37,374 bases of DNA from Nostoc sp. 106C (GTDB lineage: Bacteria > Cyanobacteriota > Cyanobacteriia > Cyanobacteriales > Nostocaceae): NCBI RefSeq assembly GCF_002154725.1, contig NZ_MTAW01000108.1:1-37374 (forward strand), given 5' to 3'. The notes below the pieces were generated by a model. That model saw only the letters and a program-made list of their open reading frames with translations. It did no database searches and was not told the origin of the DNA. The stretch's first letter is position 1, and each line of letters begins with the position of its first letter. A program made the translations under genes and the position numbers. Shown one piece after another: positions 16,396 to 25,253 of this stretch.

Positions 16396-18606
16396 ATGAG
16401 CGTGAATGATACTGCACACACAGACAATTTTGCTTGGAATCGGCAAGTATATCACCGCCTAAAACTTGCCTTGAGTCTGAATTTACGAAGACAACTTTTT
16501 TTGGCAGTCTGCGATGATTTACACTTAAGAAACCAAGTGGCAGCCCGCTTGCATTCTACCTTGGCTTATCCGGTTGGGCAAGTGCTATATCAGCCAGAAG
16601 ATAGCTTGGAAAGTAGCACACCAGCTTATCCACGCTTAGCTACCTTGCGTTTAAATTTAAGCGACCCTAATCCCATAGCGCAGATAAATCAATGGCTAAA
16701 CAATTATCCACCACCAATTGTTGCCGCATCAAAAGACACCCCAGGACGACCATTACCAATACCCGCATTTCAAATTGTTGGTGTGGAGCTACTAACTAAG
16801 CAACCAGTAGCCGTGCAGCGTTTATTTTTACACTATCTGCGGTTAAGCGAGGAGTATTTATCTACACAAGAATCCAGCCGCTTTCTAGAATCTAGCTTGC
16901 TGTTATGGGTACCCCGTCCTTGGTTATCAGCTATTCAGCAGTCAGCACCACAGTTTTGGCATTGCCGTACTGGTGTGTTTTTCTTCGCGGGAGAACCGAC
17001 ACCAACGTCCCACAATGCAGGCTATCCAGAAAGGTTTGCAGGCTCTAGAAGTCTGGATTTTGACAATTTTGAACCATCTATTTTGGAGCAAGCAGTCGCT
17101 CAGGCAGAACTAAAAGCAGCAGAGGAAAGCGATCTGAAATTTGAGGATGATTTCGATTTTCAACCAGAAACACCAGTAAATCATGGACGACAACCACAGG
17201 AAGTCTCTATACCAATAGAGCTATTGAAAGTTGAGATCAAGCAGGAACAAGCTCCAGTTAGATCCAGCGAAAATCATCTACCATCACTGCCATCATTGGG
17301 TCATATTAGCAAAGAGTTAACTGATTTAGTACTAGCAACAATTAATACTAAGATTATTCAAGATGAAGACGAAATTTCGCAAGCGCAGCACATGCTTGTA
17401 GAGATTGAGCGATTACACTCACAGAACGCTTCAGGAGAGATACTAGCAGCGGCTTATCATCGTTTAGGAAACTTTTATCGTCTTCGGATTGAACAAGGGC
17501 AGGTAACTTTAGAGAACCTGATGGTAGCAATTATTTCCTACCAAGAGGCAGTATCCTTTGATGATACCTCACCACAACTGCCAGATATCTTGAATGACTT
17601 GGGTACACTTTACTGGATGCTATACCGCACACCACCCAATTCTGAAGAAGGACAAACTTATATAGAGCAAGGAATTGAATTTTATAAGTTGGCTTTAAAG
17701 CTGATATCACCACAGACGCACCCGGAAACTTATGCTCGTGTGCAAAACAATTTAGGGACAGCTTACGGAGATTTAGCTCGTTTTTCTAATCCCCCAGAGA
17801 GTTGGCAGCAAGCAGTTTTAGCTTATAACGAAGCTCTGCGCTACCGTACAGTGGCAATGGAGCCATTAAAGTATGCAGCTTGTCAGAATAATTTGGGTAC
17901 TGCGTACTGGCATCTGGCGCAATACAATCAACCTGTAGTGAATTTAAAAAAAGCGATCGCAGCTTATAACCTAGCACTTGCTCACTACAGCGCTGATGAT
18001 GAACCGCTCAAGTATGGCATGATTCAAAACAACATCGGCACTGCCTACTGGAATCTTGCACAATACGAACAACCAGCGCACAATCTTCAGATGGCTATTG
18101 ATGTTTATTGTGACGCTCTAAAATATCGTACACCAGCAGCTGTTCCTAGCGGCTGTGCTGCTACTCAAAATAACCTTGGGACAGCCTATTGGCATTTAGC
18201 AAATCTATCACAGACAAATAAAGAAGATAAGCATAAATATCTGCAATTGTGCATCAGTGCTTATAATGAGGCTTTGGCAATAGCTCACTCACTTCATGCT
18301 TCTGTTTTAAGTTTTGATTTACTAGCCACTCACAATAACTTAGGATTAGCCCATTATCAGATTGCTACAGATAAATATTTCAATGGTGATAAACCACAAC
18401 GTTCTCAACATTTAGAAGCTGCATTAGATAACCATTTGCAAGCTTTAAATGGATTGAGTAAACAACCAGAAGCTTATCAAACAACTTTTTCTTATGTGGT
18501 GAAAACAATTCGTGCTTTCCACAATGAATTAGGAATACAAGGGCAAAATCTGGCTTTATCAAAAGTTCCCGGTCAGATGTTACCAGAAATTTTACCTAAG
18601 TTGTAG
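16396..18606 (+). CDS. Large TPR protein with cyanobacterial N-terminal domain
   Basis: 736 residues. The first ~230 residues have an ATPase-regulator-like look (LNLRRQLFLAVCDDLHLRNQ; LLLWVPRPWLSAIQQ) but no Walker motif. An acidic linker follows at ~230-300. From about 350 to 690 there are at least five or six tetratricopeptide repeats, including the recurring QNNLGTAYWHLAQYNQP and QNNIGTAYWNLAQYEQP. TPRs bind partner proteins. There is no signal peptide or membrane segment, so it is probably a cytosolic scaffold. The ATG at 16396 lacks a strong ribosome site. The partner is unknown; the accessory genes downstream are on the other strand. Confidence 0.8.
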   Translation: MSVNDTAHTDNFAWNRQVYHRLKLALSLNLRRQLFLAVCDDLHLRNQVAARLHSTLAYPVGQVLYQPEDSLESSTPAYPRLATLRLNLSDPNPIAQINQWLNNYPPPIVAASKDTPGRPLPIPAFQIVGVELLTKQPVAVQRLFLHYLRLSEEYLSTQESSRFLESSLLLWVPRPWLSAIQQSAPQFWHCRTGVFFFAGEPTPTSHNAGYPERFAGSRSLDFDNFEPSILEQAVAQAELKAAEESDLKFEDDFDFQPETPVNHGRQPQEVSIPIELLKVEIKQEQAPVRSSENHLPSLPSLGHISKELTDLVLATINTKIIQDEDEISQAQHMLVEIERLHSQNASGEILAAAYHRLGNFYRLRIEQGQVTLENLMVAIISYQEAVSFDDTSPQLPDILNDLGTLYWMLYRTPPNSEEGQTYIEQGIEFYKLALKLISPQTHPETYARVQNNLGTAYGDLARFSNPPESWQQAVLAYNEALRYRTVAMEPLKYAACQNNLGTAYWHLAQYNQPVVNLKKAIAAYNLALAHYSADDEPLKYGMIQNNIGTAYWNLAQYEQPAHNLQMAIDVYCDALKYRTPAAVPSGCAATQNNLGTAYWHLANLSQTNKEDKHKYLQLCISAYNEALAIAHSLHASVLSFDLLATHNNLGLAHYQIATDKYFNGDKPQRSQHLEAALDNHLQALNGLSKQPEAYQTTFSYVVKTIRAFHNELGIQGQNLALSKVPGQMLPEILPKL

Positions 18607-18728
18607 ACATATCTACTATTGCTGCGTGGAATTCAAATCTAATAATTTGTTTTTATGGATATTTATTTATCCAGATATTGCTCATGATTTTTGAACAAGT
18701 TTTGCTAGTTTAAATTAATATATATTCG

Positions 18729-19646
18729 CTATTCTTCTAAGTCTGTCAAAATGCGATCGCTTAATGCCCAACGATTAGAATTAGGTCTAATCCAACACTT
18801 TTCCGCTTCATTGAAATTGCGTTGATGTAGCAGTACTGAGTGCAAGTCTTTTTTCTGTTGAGTATTGAGCTTAGTTACCATCTTTTCTGCTGCCCGTAAT
18901 GCACAAGTCTGCTCAAAGGCTGTTTCCGAATTATTAATGATATTGAGAACTGCATAAAAATAAGTCGGATCTCCAGACCATTCTGTTACAGAAAGCCCTA
19001 GTAATCGTTTACCTTGATCGTTGGATTTGATCAGATTATTTACATCTTGTTCAGAAAAATTCACTTCTGGTGCTAGAGCACGCATCCTACCAGCAATAGA
19101 CTCCATCTCAAATGTGCGTTTTGCTCCTGGTGGCAAGGAATTTCTAAGTTCTTTATAGCGTTGACTTAAGCTTTCAATTTGTTTTCGTGCTTCCGACGAA
19201 GGAATCCTTGATGCATAGGCTTTCTGCCATTCATGGCGCATTTGCCGCATTTCTAGCTGTTGTTGTGGTGGTGCAACATCTTCTGCTAGCTTAGTATGCT
19301 CAATCAAAAATCCTAGGGTATCGCCAGTTAATGACTGTAGCATCGGCATCATACTAGAGCCAGTAATTTCGCCTGCTGGCGTCTTGATGGCTCCTCCTGT
19401 TAAGGCAATTATTTTCAATAGAGATGGTAGCCAGATTAGCGCTAAAAAAACGGCTGTCGTATTTGTTACTTCAAATTTAAACGTTAGTTTTTCCCCACCA
19501 GTTACTTGAAAGGTACTGAGAAGGATAAAAAGACTACTAATAATTAACCAGTTTTTAGGAATGTGAATGATTCGTCTAAGCAGCCAATCCACTGCTTCCC
19601 TAGAAATCTGGTTGTTAGCTAGCTCTTGATCTGATTTGCTAATCAT
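18729..19646 (-). CDS. Two-TM membrane protein with helical cytosolic tail, unknown function
   Basis: 305 residues from the ATG at 19646; a TTG at 19664 would add six. Two hydrophobic segments lie near 32-46 (NWLIISSLFILLSTF) and 65-83. A long helical, charged region (QQQLEMRQMRHEWQKAYASR) and a C-terminal part with HEAT-like helices (ALRAAEKMVTKLNTQQKKD) follow. No catalytic motif is recognised. It sits in the accessory stretch between the TPR gene (convergent) and the RES toxin gene (same strand, ~100 bp apart with a palindrome between). A membrane effector or sensor role is possible but unsupported. Confidence 0.6.
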   Translation of the reverse strand: MISKSDQELANNQISREAVDWLLRRIIHIPKNWLIISSLFILLSTFQVTGGEKLTFKFEVTNTTAVFLALIWLPSLLKIIALTGGAIKTPAGEITGSSMMPMLQSLTGDTLGFLIEHTKLAEDVAPPQQQLEMRQMRHEWQKAYASRIPSSEARKQIESLSQRYKELRNSLPPGAKRTFEMESIAGRMRALAPEVNFSEQDVNNLIKSNDQGKRLLGLSVTEWSGDPTYFYAVLNIINNSETAFEQTCALRAAEKMVTKLNTQQKKDLHSVLLHQRNFNEAEKCWIRPNSNRWALSDRILTDLEE

Positions 19647-19698
19647 ATTTTTATAACGATTCAATTAATGATAGTGATATAGAAATTCTTGTAAAGTA

Positions 19699-19721
19699 AA
19701 GGGCGGGAAATTCCCGCCCTT
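19699..19721. repeat. Perfect GC-rich palindrome (REP-like)
   Basis: AAGGGCGGGAA (19699-19709) and TTCCCGCCCTT (19711-19721) are perfect 11-bp arms around one base. It lies between two minus-strand genes and could block read-through, although no T-run follows on the minus strand. Confidence 0.6.
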
Positions 19722-19748
19722 ACGGGCATTTATTTGCGTTAACCAGAA

Positions 19749-20411
19749 TTACCAATAGGGAATAACTTCTAAATTATTCTCATCCGCTGCCTTTAAAATC
19801 GGACCCCGTAACAATTCGTGTTTGAGCGGCAATACATTTTCTGGTCTACAGATAAAGAAATGTTCTGCACGTTCATAGATAGCGATCGCATCTTCATTAT
19901 TATGAGCATTGCAATAAATTAACCCATGAATTTGGGTGTAAATTGCTGGCTGCTCATAAAAATAGCGCGACCAAGCTTGGCTTAGGGAACGCTTTTCTGT
20001 CTTGGCCAGGGTGGCTTCGTTCGCACCAGCCCGCATCGCACCCGTACCCCGGAGATCCAATAATTTTAAATCCCTAGTAGCGGTAACGATCGCAATTTGT
20101 TGGTCGGTAATTTCTATACAACCGACATCACCAAAAACTTCCACTAGACAACTCGAAAGTTTTGGTGCAAGGTAGTATATACCGCGCTCTTGGTCATGGG
20201 CTGGTTGATAATCCCGTGGCTCGTAGGAAAAGCTGGGAAAGTTGCCACGATGATGATCGAAGCGATAAAGTGGACCCCACACTCGAAAAGTCAAAGCATT
20301 AGTACCAAAGTCTGTCCGGAAAATTCTGAAAAGTTCCGTCCCTTTTTTCAAGCTATAAAATTTTGGTTTTGGCCTGCCAAAGCGAGGTGGCGGGACAATT
20401 AATTTGACCAC
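19749..20411 (-). CDS. RES-domain toxin (NAD+-consuming family)
   Basis: About 220 residues. The RES motif is visible: GTELFRIF near 25, then LYRFDHHRGNFPSF, then RGIYYLAPKLSSCLVEVFGD, and the late GLIYCNAHNNEDAIAIYER. Characterised RES toxins (MbcT, Xre-RES family) degrade or phosphorolyse NAD+ and halt growth. GTG at 20411 is chosen because AGGAG (20420-20424) stands eight bases before it; a GTG at 20420 is too close to that site. The cognate antitoxin-like gene lies upstream on the same strand, 533 bp away rather than overlapping, with a hairpin and a repeat in between. Confidence 0.85.
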   Translation of the reverse strand: MVKLIVPPPRFGRPKPKFYSLKKGTELFRIFRTDFGTNALTFRVWGPLYRFDHHRGNFPSFSYEPRDYQPAHDQERGIYYLAPKLSSCLVEVFGDVGCIEITDQQIAIVTATRDLKLLDLRGTGAMRAGANEATLAKTEKRSLSQAWSRYFYEQPAIYTQIHGLIYCNAHNNEDAIAIYERAEHFFICRPENVLPLKHELLRGPILKAADENNLEVIPYW

Positions 20412-20570
20412 CTTTATCACTCCTCATCTGGTTGACTGACAAAATAGGAATACTTGATGTTCCAGACTTTTACGGTGTCTGTCAACAAGTGCTAGTGTAC
20501 GGAATTCAAAATCGTTTGGAAAAGTTTGTGCGATGGGGTTAACCTTCCTTAAAACTTTTCGTCAACTGTA

Positions 20571-20593
20571 AAAAGCTGATTACGCCAGCTTTT
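20571..20593. terminator. Hairpin between antitoxin and toxin, possible terminator
   Basis: AAAAGCTG (20571-20578) pairs perfectly with CAGCTTTT (20586-20593) around a 7-nt loop. Read on the minus strand the stem ends in five T residues; on the plus strand a loose T-rich stretch follows. It could reduce read-through from the antitoxin gene into the toxin gene. Confidence 0.35.
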
Positions 20594-20778
20594 AGTATAT
20601 TTTTGAATAGTAGCTTGATTTTCGCCGTGCTGTACTAGTACATAAAAACTATATCTACAGCAAAATTCAAGAGTTAGCTACGTGTTTCCGGACATTTTTA
20701 TCTATAAAAGTGTAGCTCTTGTAACTTTTGTCAATCAATCAGTAGATTTGTTGCCAGGATTTATACTGAGATATTTGT

Positions 20779-20918
20779 GAAGAAGACAAGGGGACGCGGT
20801 GAGGAAGTCAGAGTCTACAGCCCTTCGGGCATCCTTCGGCGGGCGGTTCCCGTCGAGTCCGAACTTCCGAACCCGAAGGGAGAATGAAAATTTCCCCGCG
20901 TCCTCGCATTGATTCTTC
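20779..20918. repeat. Repeat element with imperfect terminal inverted repeats
   Basis: The left end 20779-20799 (GAAGAAGACAAGGGGACGCGG) is matched by the reverse complement of 20896-20918 (GAAGAATCAATG, then CGAGGACGCGG) with a few mismatches and a two-base offset. The interior contains CCCTTCGGG hairpins. The GGACGCGG motif resembles an intergenic repeat seen elsewhere in such genomes, and GACGCGG also appears near 28040. It is probably a small non-coding insertion. Confidence 0.45.
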
Positions 20919-20944
20919 TGCATGATTTGTTGTCTAACAGACTT

Positions 20945-21562
20945 CTACAAAACTCCTACAGTCCTGGCTTCGGCAATTACATCATCTATTTGCCCAAACT
21001 TCAAGGCTTCTATAGGGGTTAGACCATTTAAAGCGTTGTTTGGTCGAGTCAGCCAACTTATTTTTGAGAAAGCAGGAACATTCAGAGCTTTTAAAACATC
21101 TGGTAGCCCAGCGACTACACCATCTGGCCCCTCAGGATCGAATTGCCAAATGGGAAATTTCCAGACTCCGTTATCTTGAACAGCAATTAAGCTATTCTTT
21201 TTTAAGCGATCGTGTGGTGTCTGACGAGTTGTATTCAATAAATCGGCTACTTGCGGTGCTGTTAATGAAGATTTAAGTAATTCTTGTCTCCACCTAAAAT
21301 TTCTCGTCAGCGCAGCAAGTTCTAATTTACTATGCTCTTCATCACTGATTTGATCGGCACCAAGTTTGGCAGCAAAGTCAAGTTCAGCTTGAGAATACTT
21401 TGGCTTAGTATGAGTAGGAGCCAATCTTTCTGCTAAACATTTAATCTCCTCAGGTTGTAGAGAATTGAGATAATCCTGAAATTCTAGTGCGATTCGTTCT
21501 AGTGCTTGTTTCATAACATGTTTTCCGGAAGGAGCATCAATTGAGACGTTAATTTCGCTCAT
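20945..21562 (-). CDS. Xre/MbcA/ParS-type antitoxin of a RES system
   Basis: 205 residues. AGGAGG at 21567-21572 fixes the ATG at 21562; a GTG at 21583 is further out. A helix-turn-helix-like stretch (TAPQVADLLNTTRQTPHDRL) lies near residues 100-120. The C-terminal domain (VPAFSKISWLTRP; LNGLTPIEALKFG) is the DUF2384-like toxin-binding fold. The 60-residue N-terminal extension is unusual in length. As antitoxin it should bind the RES protein and autoregulate its promoter, placed just upstream in 21563-21766. It is longer than typical antitoxins (~130-160 residues). Confidence 0.78.
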   Translation of the reverse strand: MSEINVSIDAPSGKHVMKQALERIALEFQDYLNSLQPEEIKCLAERLAPTHTKPKYSQAELDFAAKLGADQISDEEHSKLELAALTRNFRWRQELLKSSLTAPQVADLLNTTRQTPHDRLKKNSLIAVQDNGVWKFPIWQFDPEGPDGVVAGLPDVLKALNVPAFSKISWLTRPNNALNGLTPIEALKFGQIDDVIAEARTVGVL

Positions 21563-21766
21563 AATCCCTCCTAAACCGACCACTTAACATAATAATTTAC
21601 TCAGTTCATGTAAGAGATGTCAAATATCTAGATCTCTAGATTCGCACCCTTCTGTATGTTTTACAATCATTCTTGGGCATGATTTATGTATGACTTTTGC
21701 ATGAGATGTGTATGATTTTTTGCCAAACTAGTTATAGAATTAACAAAATGATTTTATATAGAGGTA

Positions 21767-23251
21767 ATGACTAGGCGATCGCTTCAAGCATCAGCCAAGG
21801 GAATTAGTAAAGCCGAAGCTGCCCTGATCCGTAATTCCTTGACACAGCAGGGGTTAGCTGGAGAACTAGGCATTAGCCGTCAGCCAGTTACCAAGTTTTT
21901 TCAAGGCAAACCAGTTGACCGCTACATTTTCGTTACCATTTGCGAAAAGCTCAACCTGAATTGGGAAGAGATTATTATCTCCTCATCCTTCGCTGATGAA
22001 GAACAGCCAGACAGCCTTAACCAAATTCAGAATCTAGTGCAGAATGTCCGCGAAAAAGTCCACGACAGTATTCAAAGACGTTGTGGTGTCATGCGGGTGC
22101 TAGATATGGAACAACCAAGAAGGCTAGATACTATTTACACTCATGTCAATATTTGGGAGCGAATAACTGGACGCAGACGGTTAAATATTGGGGAGATAAT
22201 ACGGGATTTTGATCCTAAGAAATTTAACTGTTTTAACTTAGGTAGTCTACAACAACCGCGTCGACCAGCGTTAGAAGCCGTAGAAGAGTATGACAAATTG
22301 ATAATTTTAGGCAAACCAGGAACAGGCAAGACCATATTTTTGAAATGGCTAGCTATTCAGTGTAACTTGGGTGAGTATCGAAGCGATCGCGTCCCTATAT
22401 TTATTTATCTCAAAGACTTTGCAGAGGCTAGAGAGCAACCAACTTTACTAGAGTACATTACAGAACAGTTTGAAGATTGTGAGGTTGTGCCAAATGCAGC
22501 GCTAACCCTTCTAACTCAAGGGCAAACTATAGTTTTATTAGATGGGCTAGATGAAGTCAAAGATGCAAATTTTAACCGAGTTGTGCAGGAAATTCGCAGG
22601 TTTACAACCCGATTTTATGCCAATTCCTTTGTGATTACCTGCCGAGTTGCGGCAGGTAATTATATCTTTGAACAATTTACAGAAGTAGAAATTGCCGATT
22701 TTGATGACCAACAGATTACTGAATTTGTTATCAAATGGTTTCAGGAGCAAGCAGCGACAAAATCTGAATATATTTTACAAAAGTTGCAAGAAAATCAATC
22801 ACTGCAATCACTAGCTACTAATTCCTTATTATTAACTTTCTTATGTTTAATTTTTGAAGAAAGCGCAAATTTTAAATTTAAGACATCAGCAATTTATCAA
22901 GAAGCATTGGATATTTTTCTTAAACAATGGGATATCCAGCGTCATATTCAACGAGATGAAATTTATCAGCAAATTTCTGCACAACAAACAGCAGCATTAT
23001 TGAGTGAAATTGCTCGAAATTATTGGGAGAGAGGTGAGTATTTTTTCCAGCAAGAAGCTATTGAGCAAAAGATTAATGAATACATTTATAGCTTACATGA
23101 TGGCAGAAATTTAGATTTAGCAAAAATTGATAGCGCAGCGATTCTCAAGTATATTCAAGCTCAAAATGGTTTATTGGTTGAGAGAGCAAAGGGTATTTAC
23201 TCTTTCTCTCATATTAGTTTTCAGAAATACTTGGCTGTTAAAGATATTTAG
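21767..23251 (+). CDS. HTH-NACHT STAND ATPase, truncated C-terminus
   Basis: 494 residues. An N-terminal HTH-like module (QQGLAGELGISRQPVTKFF, 28-46) precedes a linker (MRVLDMEQPRRLDTIYTHVN). The NACHT domain has Walker A GKPGTGKT (182-189) and Walker B IVLLDGLDEV (255-264). The protein stops right after FSHISFQKYLAVKDI, a motif that in full-length cyanobacterial relatives leads into a winged-helix end and a C-terminal repeat sensor. Relatives are usually well over 700 residues, so the sensor is missing. Bacterial NACHT proteins include antiphage STAND effectors. Its stop overlaps the convergent chorismate mutase gene. It is divergent from the antitoxin gene; GTAATG at the start has no strong ribosome site. 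Confidence 0.82.
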   Translation: MTRRSLQASAKGISKAEAALIRNSLTQQGLAGELGISRQPVTKFFQGKPVDRYIFVTICEKLNLNWEEIIISSSFADEEQPDSLNQIQNLVQNVREKVHDSIQRRCGVMRVLDMEQPRRLDTIYTHVNIWERITGRRRLNIGEIIRDFDPKKFNCFNLGSLQQPRRPALEAVEEYDKLIILGKPGTGKTIFLKWLAIQCNLGEYRSDRVPIFIYLKDFAEAREQPTLLEYITEQFEDCEVVPNAALTLLTQGQTIVLLDGLDEVKDANFNRVVQEIRRFTTRFYANSFVITCRVAAGNYIFEQFTEVEIADFDDQQITEFVIKWFQEQAATKSEYILQKLQENQSLQSLATNSLLLTFLCLIFEESANFKFKTSAIYQEALDIFLKQWDIQRHIQRDEIYQQISAQQTAALLSEIARNYWERGEYFFQQEAIEQKINEYIYSLHDGRNLDLAKIDSAAILKYIQAQNGLLVERAKGIYSFSHISFQKYLAVKDI

Positions 23252-23940
23252 ACCATAGCCTCAACTGTGGAAACAACTTTGCAAGAAGCGCCTTTCACTT
23301 GCAGCAAGGGAGAAATTGCTAGGTTCTGCACTTGCCGATCAATACCATTTCCCTGAATAATCACCTGGGAACGTGACTGAATTAATTCTCTGATATGTGC
23401 ACAACCCAGAACAGGAGTCATTTCTGTTAAAGCAAAGAGGAATTCTGTATTTAATTTATCTAACGATGGTCGTAATGTTTGGTTTAAGTCTGGTACGTTA
23501 CGAAAAGATTTAATACCTTGCTGTTTCCAGTTTTGAAAATCAGTTTTTTGGATAAGTTTTCCAGCTTCTATTTGTGCTTGAAAAAATGCTGCAACTGTTT
23601 CGGAATCTAGACTATAGTTTATTGCTTGTTGCCTAACTTTTAATAGTAACTCCTGTTCGCGCTTTAGATCCTCAATAGGACGTTTATTATTCCATTTCCA
23701 GCGAGCTACATCATGTGCAATTAGCAATCGCTGCTGGATAAATCTTAGTAATTTATCTACAGATATTTGTTGATCTGTGATAGTAATAGCTTGGGAATTT
23801 ACTGATTTTGCTGGTTCCGAGTTTTGAGCCGTTAAATATAATTTTAATTTGGCAGAAACTACTGTAATACTTGAAAAAAAACCAAATAAAATTATTATGA
23901 AAAACAACAGTGGATGCTTTCTGAAAAAATTTAAGTTCAT
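23248..23940 (-). CDS. Exported chorismate mutase (AroQ gamma class, *AroQ)
   Basis: 230 residues from the ATG at 23940. Residues 1-30 are a signal peptide (KHPLLFFIIILFGFFSS, then VVSA). The catalytic helical domain begins near 58. QQRLLIAHDVARWKWNNKRP gives Arg71 and Lys82; Arg94 in DLKREQ follows, with spacing that matches the Arg/Lys/Arg of periplasmic mutases. The QIEAGKLIQ helix comes next. It would convert chorismate to prephenate outside the cytosol. The role is obscure, since phenylalanine and tyrosine synthesis is normally cytosolic. aroC lies 4.3 kb away on the other strand. Four bases are shared with the NACHT 3' end. A TTG/ATG pair near 23970 gives a longer alternative start. Confidence 0.85.
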   Translation of the reverse strand: MNLNFFRKHPLLFFIIILFGFFSSITVVSAKLKLYLTAQNSEPAKSVNSQAITITDQQISVDKLLRFIQQRLLIAHDVARWKWNNKRPIEDLKREQELLLKVRQQAINYSLDSETVAAFFQAQIEAGKLIQKTDFQNWKQQGIKSFRNVPDLNQTLRPSLDKLNTEFLFALTEMTPVLGCAHIRELIQSRSQVIIQGNGIDRQVQNLAISPLLQVKGASCKVVSTVEAMV

Positions 23941-24274
23941 GGTAAAAACTTTATGCACCCTGCTACCCATCAAAATCTACACTAACTCGATAAAGTTGCA
24001 GTATTTTTACTGTAAGATAACAAATATCATAGTTAATAACAAAAAGCAAGTTCAGGCTTACGGGGATATCACATTGGAACAGAAAACTGAGATACAGGGT
24101 ATTGCAGGTAAAGGAATTCCAAATAAAAAACATCCCAATGATGAATTTACCAAGCCTGTAACTCTTAGGGAACATGTTGTGCCTCTACCTGTGTAAATCA
24201 TTTACCAGAAATACGCTGTATGGAGAATTGCTATAAAGACACAAGAGAGTAACGAACCGCAGAGGAGGGCAGTT

Positions 24275-24345
24275 GCGTGGTGAGGCAATGCGGTCTTGGG
24301 GAGCCAGTGCGTTGGGCGGTGCGGACTTAAAGCAACTGGCGTCAA
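24275..24345. repeat. Dispersed repeat related to the 4151-4233 element
   Basis: GGTGAGGCAATGCGGTCTTG and three following G (24279-24301) match the reverse complement of 4207-4230 at all but about two positions. The surrounding 24263-24345 is GC-rich and contains a partial second copy (GAGCCAGTGCGTTGGGCGG). It fills most of the gap between the chorismate mutase and Uma2 genes; no gene is supported there. Confidence 0.5.
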
Positions 24346-24429
24346 ACTGCTCGTGATGCAGAGAAAGGCAATTCTGAGAAGATTTGAGTTGACTGGCTGG
24401 GATGAAGTCAGCAAGCGATCGCAATATCA

Positions 24430-25167
24430 TTAAATATTATTTGGGTCGATGCCCAATTCTCTAAGCTTGGCTGCTAGTTTTTCTTTTTGTTGACGTTCGG
24501 CTTGAGCCTGTTGTTGAGCTAGTTCTCGCTGTTGGCGTTCGGTTTGAGCAACTTCAACAGAGGTTGGGTAGCGGGTATTATTTTTATCATACCAATACAG
24601 CACCTCACGTTGAATTGTGCCAGATGTATAGCGCGATCGCCCAATTCCCAATCCAATTTCTGGCATCCAAAATGGTTCACCTATTTGCAGTTGATATTCC
24701 CCATCAATCAACTGATACACTTCAAATGGTTGATGTTGGTCTCGTCGCCAATATTGCGGATTGTAGATAACGTAGTAAAGGGCACCCAATTTAGCATAGA
24801 TATTCAGCTTAGTATCATATTCATCACCAGGAGTTTTAGAAACCACTTCTAAAACAAACTTGGGTACGATGTTTTCTTCTTCCCATACTACATAGCTTGA
24901 GCGCGATTTATCTGCTTTACGTCGTTGCACCCCTAAGCTCAAAAAACCATCGGGAACTACTGGTACTAGATGGCTCACTCCTGTTGTATGGTAAATACCC
25001 ATATCTACTCCAAAAAACCAGTCATTCCTGTTTGCCCAAATTGACTCTAGGAGAAACAGCAGTAAATTGGGAATAAAATTTTGGTCTTCATTATCCACAG
25101 GTGTATCGTCTGAACAGGGCAGTTCAGCACTGGTGGGTAGAGCGTGATAGGGTTGAGACTTTACCAT
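24430..25167 (-). CDS. Uma2-family (DUF820) endonuclease-like protein
   Basis: 245 residues. The PD-(D/E)XK-like core shows VVPDGFLSLGVQRR, then FVLEVVSKTPGDEYDTK, then LGALYYVIYNPQYW, typical of the large cyanobacterial Uma2 family. A C-terminal Gln/Glu/Arg coiled coil (ERQQRELAQQQAQAERQQ) ends in LRELGIDPNNI. Function in vivo is unknown; some are predicted restriction-like or mobile-element relics, and most occur as many paralogues. The ATG at 25167 is well placed. Soluble and cytosolic. Confidence 0.9.
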   Translation of the reverse strand: MVKSQPYHALPTSAELPCSDDTPVDNEDQNFIPNLLLFLLESIWANRNDWFFGVDMGIYHTTGVSHLVPVVPDGFLSLGVQRRKADKSRSSYVVWEEENIVPKFVLEVVSKTPGDEYDTKLNIYAKLGALYYVIYNPQYWRRDQHQPFEVYQLIDGEYQLQIGEPFWMPEIGLGIGRSRYTSGTIQREVLYWYDKNNTRYPTSVEVAQTERQQRELAQQQAQAERQQKEKLAAKLRELGIDPNNI

Positions 25168-25253
25168 AGGTAATCAATTATGGTCGTTTGCCCAATAGTT
25201 TGATTTTAGGCGATGTCTGCCGACAAGAAGCAGAAGCTCCTACGCGTTTAGCT

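Larger units (their letters stand above)
20412..20944. other. 533-bp gap between antitoxin-like and RES toxin genes
   Basis: No gene is supported. It holds a hairpin (20571-20593), a minus-strand TTGACA (20729-20734) with only poor -10 candidates, and a repeat with inverted ends (20779-20918). Most RES pairs overlap or nearly touch, so this gap is probably the result of insertion. Confidence 0.5.

Noticed and set aside
23849-24196. 115-codon plus-strand frame
   Set aside because: Antisense to the chorismate mutase signal region, AT-rich, no recognisable motif or ribosome site.
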